From Actinomycetales bacterium (GTDB taxonomy: Bacteria; Actinomycetota; Actinomycetes; Actinomycetales; Beutenbergiaceae), in the NCBI GenBank assembly GCA_016649925.1, contig JAENWO010000072.1, forward strand, positions 1 through 9,669: 9,669 bases of DNA, in the 5' to 3' direction. This document shows positions 5,921 through 9,669 of this stretch, in pieces (the first letter of the stretch is position 1; every line of letters starts with the position of its first letter). The position numbers were made by a program, and so were the translations under genes. The notes under the pieces were generated by a model. It saw nothing but the letters and a program-made list of their open reading frames with translations. It made no database searches and was not told where the DNA came from.

Positions 5921-6931
5921 TGTCGCGGCCTGCACCGTAGGTGCACAAACTTCGACCCGCCGCCCCTGTTCATAGGACTCGATGATCGCCCAGGCGACTT
6001 CCAGAGCACGGCGGCCCGCCGTAGCCGGAACGGGTGGAGCCTGACCCGCGCGCAGCGCGGGCAGCAGCGCGTCGAGGTGAGCGTCGAACGTGGCCTGGAA
6101 CGAACGAGAGCGATCGTCGAAGTACCCGGCCTCCCACACCCGACGTGTCGCATCACCGGCCTGGGAGAGCTCGTACCGCTTGACCGTGTCCTCGATGACC
6201 AGGCGCCCCGCCGAGCCATTGATCTCCAACCGGTGCGTACCGGGATAGGCGTAGGAGGAGTCGTAGGTGCCGAGCAGCGTCCCCACGGCGCCGTTAGCGA
6301 ACCTCAGGGCGACGGCCAGCGTGCTGTAACCGGGCGCGAAGCCATCGGTCATCTCGGCGGAGACCGCCGAAATCGGGCCGAGAAGGTGTTCGAGCATGTC
6401 GATGCCGTGGCACTGGGTCTCGATGAGGTTCGCGTGGGGATGGTGCTGGGTGTCACCTTCCCCGCCAAATCGCCAGGTCGCGGCGTTGAGCGCGCCGAGT
6501 GCGCCCGAGGCGATGTCCCTGCGCGCCCGCTCAACCGGATACGCGAATCGGTGGTTGAAGTTGATCGCGAAGAACAGTCCGCGCTCGGATGCCGCGGTGA
6601 GCAGGGCATCTGCTTCATCCAGGTCGAAGACCAGCGGCTTCTCCACGAACAGGGGGACGCCTCGCTCGATGACAGCCATCGTGGGTTCGAAATGGGCGCT
6701 GTTGGGAAGGCACACGCTGACGAGATCGGGCGCCGTCTCCTCGATCATGCGATCGAGGTCGTCGAAGCCCCGAGTGCCCCAGGTCTCGGCCCGCTCGGAA
6801 GCCTTATCCAGGGATCGAGAGAAGATCCCGACGATCTCAGCGTCTTCGCGAGTGCCGAAGGCGCGGGCGTGCTGCCTGCCCCACCCTCCGGCGCCGACGA
6901 TGGCGACTCGTGTCGGTGCGCTGGTGTCCAC
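5903..6931 (-). CDS. Gfo/Idh/MocA-family NAD(P)-dependent oxidoreductase
   Basis: The 342-residue enzyme has an N-terminal Rossmann fold with the dinucleotide motif VGAGGWG (12-18) and the signature FVEKPL (Glu97, Lys98, Pro99) that places the conserved lysine at the active site. The C-terminal alpha/beta domain includes ETQCHGIDMLEHLLG, with His175 and Asp178 in the usual catalytic H-x-x-D arrangement. Family members oxidise or reduce sugars, inositols and their derivatives. Two GTG starts are possible: 6941-6943 has AGGAG directly abutting it, whereas 6929-6931 has GAGGA five bases ahead and begins MDTSAPTRVAIVG, so the latter was chosen. The stop is reached inside the end of the convergent LacI-type gene. 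It diverges from the GH2 gene, suggesting shared control and oxidation of the sugar released by the hydrolase; this is inference. Confidence 0.9.
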   Translation of the reverse strand: MDTSAPTRVAIVGAGGWGRQHARAFGTREDAEIVGIFSRSLDKASERAETWGTRGFDDLDRMIEETAPDLVSVCLPNSAHFEPTMAVIERGVPLFVEKPLVFDLDEADALLTAASERGLFFAINFNHRFAYPVERARRDIASGALGALNAATWRFGGEGDTQHHPHANLIETQCHGIDMLEHLLGPISAVSAEMTDGFAPGYSTLAVALRFANGAVGTLLGTYDSSYAYPGTHRLEINGSAGRLVIEDTVKRYELSQAGDATRRVWEAGYFDDRSRSFQATFDAHLDALLPALRAGQAPPVPATAGRRALEVAWAIIESYEQGRRVEVCAPTVQAATSLTSG

Positions 6932-7255
6932 GTGGTTCCTCACTCCTGGGTGATGACGCTACCGGCGCGCACGCGCTCAGGCTCCCGATGCCTGCTGCGG
7001 TCAGGGCAGACAACCCGGCTCCTTCAGTACTGTGCGCCGAGAGACGCCGGACTGACGGGGCCAAGGCCACTTGGATTCTGACATTGCATCCTTCTTCCAC
7101 GCCGTTGTGGGTGACATCGGTCGAGCGTCGGAAGAGACTTGACGGTGACCGTTGACTCCGAACGCGAGGAGCATGGCACACTTCTGCGACGTAGCAAAGA
7201 GGTTCCACCGATGCGTCGAACGAGGCGCGCTCGAAAGCGAGAGAGGTCCGCCCAC
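6932..7255. promoter_or_regulatory. Divergent intergenic region between oxidoreductase and GH2 genes
   Basis: This 324-base region should contain the two divergent promoters and any operator for the LacI-type regulator. I see an 11-base perfect interrupted palindrome ACGGT-G-ACCGT (7142-7152), a weaker CGAG-GCGCG-CTCG (7221-7233), and ATTGCATC (7083-7090), which is the complement of an octamer in the LacI-type gene's upstream region. TTGAC occurs at 7139-7143 and 7153-7157 as -35-like elements, without a clear -10. The upstream in-frame extension of the GH2 frame (7139-7255) is Arg-rich and not domain-like, so it is treated as leader. Confidence 0.4.
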
Positions 7256-9190
7256 ATGACCGACCACGTTCACCCTCAACACACTGACGGACTTCCCCGC
7301 CCGGAGTACCCCCGCCCGCAGATGGTCCGCGAGCACTGGCTGAACCTGAACGGGACCTGGCAGTTCGAGATCGACCACGGTGACTCCGGCATCGAGCGCG
7401 GCGTGCACGAACGTGAGCTCGCCTCCCAGATCCTCGTGCCGTTCGCCCCGGAGAGCGAGGCGTCCGGCGTCGAGCACCCCGACTTCCTCACCGCCGTCTG
7501 GTACCGCCGTGAGGTGACCATTCCCGCGGAGTGGGCAGGCCAGCGCGCCCTACTGCACTTCGGCGCCGTCGACCACGACGCCACCGTCTGGGTCAACGGC
7601 ACCGAGGTCGCCCGCCACCGCGGCGGGTTCTCTCCGTTCACTGCTGACCTGGGTGGCGTCGTCGAGGCCGGCCAGCGCGCCGTCATCGTCGTGCGCGCCC
7701 GGGACACCCGGGACGAGCCCCAGGCCCGAGGAAAGCAGTCCATCGCCTACGCGAACGCGGCCTGCAACTACACCCGCACCACCGGCATCTGGCAGACGGT
7801 CTGGCTCGAGCCGGTCCCGCCTGTGCACCTGCGCCGACCGCGGATCACCCCAGACGTCGCAGGCTCGAGCTTCGACGTCGTCGCCCCGCTCAGCGCGAAC
7901 CGCGCCGGATACATCCTGCGCGTCGTGCTCACGGACGACGCCGGGGAGGTTGCCTCCGCCACCACCCGCGCGGACATGGACCTCGCCCCGCGCGTGCACC
8001 TGGCCGTCCCGGCCGACCGCGTCCGTCTGTGGGCGGTGGGCCAGGGCCACCTGTACGGCGTCGAGATCTCCGTCCTGGACGCTAGCGGCACGGTCGTGGA
8101 CCGGGTCGAAAGCTATGCGGGCCTGCGCTCGGTGAGCATCGACGGCACCGCGCTGCACCTCAACGGCGAGCCCGTCTTCCAGCGCCTCGTGCTCGATCAA
8201 GGCTACTGGCCCTCCTCGCTCATGACCGCCCCCAGCGACGAGGCGCTGGTCCGGGACATCGAGCTGAGCCTCGCGGCCGGCTTCAACGGTGCACGGCTGC
8301 ACCAGAAGGTCTTCGAGGAGCGCTTCCTTTACCACGCGGACCGCCTCGGCTACCTCGTCTGGGGCGAGTTCGGCGACTGGGGCATCTCCGGCTACGGACC
8401 CCGTCGTGACCACCAGCAGCCCACCGCGTCCTTCATCACACAGTGGACCGAGGTGCTCGAACGGGACTACTCCCACCCCTCGATCATCGGTTGGTGCCCG
8501 CTCAACGAGACCTGGCAGCGCCTGCACGACCGGATCACCGTGCTCGACGACGTCACGCGCGGAATGTGGCTGGCCACGAAGCTGGCCGACCCGACCCGGC
8601 CCGTCCTGGACGCCAGCGGCTACTCCCACCGGGTGGCCGAGACGGACGTCTGGGACAGCCACAACTACGAGCAGGATCCCGAAGCCTTCGCCGAGCAGAT
8701 GGCCGGGCTCGCCCAGGGCGCGCCCTACGCCAACGAGCACGACGGGGACCAAATCTCGCGGCCCTACAACGGCCAGCCCTACTTCGTCAGCGAGTTCGGC
8801 GGGATCTGGTGGAACCCCGAGGCTGCCGCGGCGGCCGTCTCCGGGACCGAGCGGACCGAGTCCTGGGGCTACGGGCAGCGCGTCTCGGATGAGGAGGAGT
8901 TCCAGACACGGTTCGAGGGCCTGACCGGTGTGCTGCTCGGCGACCCGCTCATGTTCGGGTACTGCTACACCCAGCTGACCGACGTGTTCCAGGAGCAGAA
9001 CGGGATCTACCGCTTCGACCGGAGCGAGAAGCTCGACGTCGGCCGGGTGCGCGCCGCGCAGGTACGCCCAGCCGCTATCGAGGCAGCTGCGGTCAAGCCG
9101 GACGCAGCCGAGACGGACGCAGCCGAGACGGACGCAGTCGAGGCCGAGAGGAAGCGGAACGCTCGCCTGCTGCGGCCGAAGGACGAGTAG
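7256..9190 (+). CDS. Glycoside hydrolase family 2 enzyme
   Basis: The 644-residue protein has the GH2 order: N-terminal jelly-roll sugar-binding domain (about 20-185, with DATVWVNGTEVARHRGGFSP), a central Ig-like domain (about 190-290) and a TIM barrel from about residue 295. The acid/base is Glu418 in PLNETW and the nucleophile Glu513 in VSEFGGIWW; their 95-residue spacing fits the family. No signal peptide is seen, so it probably acts in the cytoplasm on imported glycosides. The NKG motif of bacterial beta-glucuronidases is absent, and the usual RTSHNP-type barrel sequence is replaced by GFNGARLHQKV, so the substrate is uncertain (beta-galactoside, mannoside or arabinoside types are open). 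The start ATG 7256 has GAGAGG nine bases ahead; ATG 7211 with AAAGAGG is an alternative that adds 15 mostly basic residues. Residues after about 600 form an Ala/Glu/Asp-rich tail with pentapeptide repeats. Confidence 0.92.
   Translation: MTDHVHPQHTDGLPRPEYPRPQMVREHWLNLNGTWQFEIDHGDSGIERGVHERELASQILVPFAPESEASGVEHPDFLTAVWYRREVTIPAEWAGQRALLHFGAVDHDATVWVNGTEVARHRGGFSPFTADLGGVVEAGQRAVIVVRARDTRDEPQARGKQSIAYANAACNYTRTTGIWQTVWLEPVPPVHLRRPRITPDVAGSSFDVVAPLSANRAGYILRVVLTDDAGEVASATTRADMDLAPRVHLAVPADRVRLWAVGQGHLYGVEISVLDASGTVVDRVESYAGLRSVSIDGTALHLNGEPVFQRLVLDQGYWPSSLMTAPSDEALVRDIELSLAAGFNGARLHQKVFEERFLYHADRLGYLVWGEFGDWGISGYGPRRDHQQPTASFITQWTEVLERDYSHPSIIGWCPLNETWQRLHDRITVLDDVTRGMWLATKLADPTRPVLDASGYSHRVAETDVWDSHNYEQDPEAFAEQMAGLAQGAPYANEHDGDQISRPYNGQPYFVSEFGGIWWNPEAAAAAVSGTERTESWGYGQRVSDEEEFQTRFEGLTGVLLGDPLMFGYCYTQLTDVFQEQNGIYRFDRSEKLDVGRVRAAQVRPAAIEAAAVKPDAAETDAAETDAVEAERKRNARLLRPKDE
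9101..9141. repeat. 15-bp tandem repeat in the GH2 C-terminal tail
   Basis: GACGCAGCCGAGACG is repeated exactly at 9101-9115 and 9116-9130, with a third partial copy (GACGCAGTCGAG) at 9131. It encodes DAAET-DAAET-DAVEA. The in-frame unit lets the acidic tail grow or shrink without disrupting the enzyme. Confidence 0.9.
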
Positions 9191-9213
9191 CCACGCGTGC
9201 CCTGCACCCGCAC

Positions 9214-9232
9214 GGACCGACGCGTCCGGTCC
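9214..9232. terminator. Possible bidirectional terminator hairpin
   Basis: GGACCG (9214-9219) and CGGTCC (9227-9232) form a 6-bp GC-rich stem with a 7-base loop in the 45-base gap between the convergent GH2 and downstream genes. A short pyrimidine tract (TCTTC) follows but no strong T-run, so intrinsic termination is only plausible. Confidence 0.4.
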
Positions 9233-9235
9233 TCT

Positions 9236-9652
9236 TCACTCAAGGTCCGCGTCGAGGGCCCCCAACGCGTCCTCGAGAGCCGCGCGCACGTTGGCTTCGC
9301 GTTCCTTCATCGCCTCGACCTGGGTCCAGCCGTTGTTGCTGTCGAGGAGGGCGAGAAGGGTCTCGATGGGCTCATCGGTGCTCTGCACGGCAACGATGAC
9401 CTTGCGGAGCGGGCCGTCGGCTAGCGTCAGCCGGACCAGCTCCGTCTGCCGAGGAGCGGGGTTGTTCAGGAGCCTCTCCGCGGGGAAGTAGACGAGGTGC
9501 TCCTCGTCGAGCCGATCCGCGATCTCGGCGAGGACATTGGCCCCCAAGCGCTTCACGCCGTGCAAGTCCTTCAGGTCCTGGAGCTCGACCTCGAGAACCC
9601 TCGCCTTGGCCACCTCAGCCTTGAGGCTGTTCCAGCTCTTGTACGTGCCCAT
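9236..9652 (-). CDS. Hypothetical soluble protein, 138 aa
   Basis: ATG 9650-9652 has CAGGAG seven bases upstream, and the frame runs to TGA at 9236. The product is hydrophilic, with no signal peptide or membrane helix. It is probably helical at the N terminus (KAEVAKARVLEVELQDLKDL) and in the acidic C terminus (EAMKEREANVRAALEDALGALDADLE), with a likely mixed alpha/beta middle (LVYFPAERLLNNPAPRQTEL and LRKVIVAVQSTDEPIETLL). I do not recognise the family. A clear ribosome site and protein-like composition support a real gene. It converges on the GH2 gene, so it probably belongs to a different transcription unit lying to the right, and no role in sugar use should be assumed. Confidence 0.8.
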   Translation of the reverse strand: MGTYKSWNSLKAEVAKARVLEVELQDLKDLHGVKRLGANVLAEIADRLDEEHLVYFPAERLLNNPAPRQTELVRLTLADGPLRKVIVAVQSTDEPIETLLALLDSNNGWTQVEAMKEREANVRAALEDALGALDADLE

Positions 9653-9669
9653 GCTGCACTCCTGAGTTC

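Noticed and set aside
6077..7081. 334-codon plus-strand open frame
   Set aside because: It is antisense to the Gfo/Idh/MocA oxidoreductase, which has clear motifs; composition is shadow-like.
7139..7255. Upstream in-frame extension of the GH2 gene
   Set aside because: It adds a basic, non-homologous segment before the usual GH2 N terminus, and a ribosome site exists closer to ATG 7256; ATG 7211 remains a weak alternative.
7550..8752. 400-codon minus-strand open frame
   Set aside because: It lies wholly antisense to the GH2 gene and comes from GC-rich third-position bias; no recognisable domain.

Overview
The window is GC-rich double-stranded DNA with dense, closely packed genes, GTG as well as ATG starts, and 4-base stop/start overlaps. 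Codon use and protein types point to a high-GC Gram-positive bacterium (Actinomycetota, probably a Micrococcales-like genus). The genus is inferred, not shown. I see no rRNA, tRNA, CRISPR array, insertion sequence or phage gene.

Left half (1-4587) looks like a copper or heavy-metal homeostasis module. On the minus strand, a CopZ-like heavy-metal-associated (HMA) domain protein (514-837) is translationally coupled to a membrane-anchored cupredoxin-domain protein (517 to beyond base 1) with a histidine pentapeptide-repeat tail. A CsoR-like palindrome (866-882) lies just upstream. Diverging on the plus strand are an Lgt-family membrane protein (1116-1904) that lacks two catalytic residues of true Lgt, a one-helix small protein (2025-2279) and a His/Met-rich two-helix small protein (2170-2499). 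Converging on these is a two-component system: OmpR-type response regulator (3868-4587) overlapping by 4 bases with a HAMP histidine kinase (2732-3871). A plausible scheme is that the kinase/regulator senses metal at the membrane, the HMA protein carries cytosolic Cu(I), and the cupredoxin and His-rich proteins bind metal at the outer face. A CopA-type ATPase would be expected beyond the left edge. That scheme is inference.

Right half (4588-9190) is a small sugar-catabolism locus: a LacI-family regulator (4913-5920), a convergent Gfo/Idh/MocA-family NAD(P)-dependent oxidoreductase (5903-6931, minus) and, divergent from it, a glycoside hydrolase family 2 enzyme (7256-9190) with both catalytic glutamates. 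The regulator probably controls the hydrolase and oxidoreductase in response to the released sugar. The substrate cannot be read from the sequence. A convergent gene of unknown function (9236-9652, minus) closes the window behind a possible terminator hairpin.

The most interesting points are the Lgt-like protein with altered active site inside a metal cluster, the His-repeat tail of the cupredoxin, the candidate operators, and the low-complexity tail of the GH2 enzyme.
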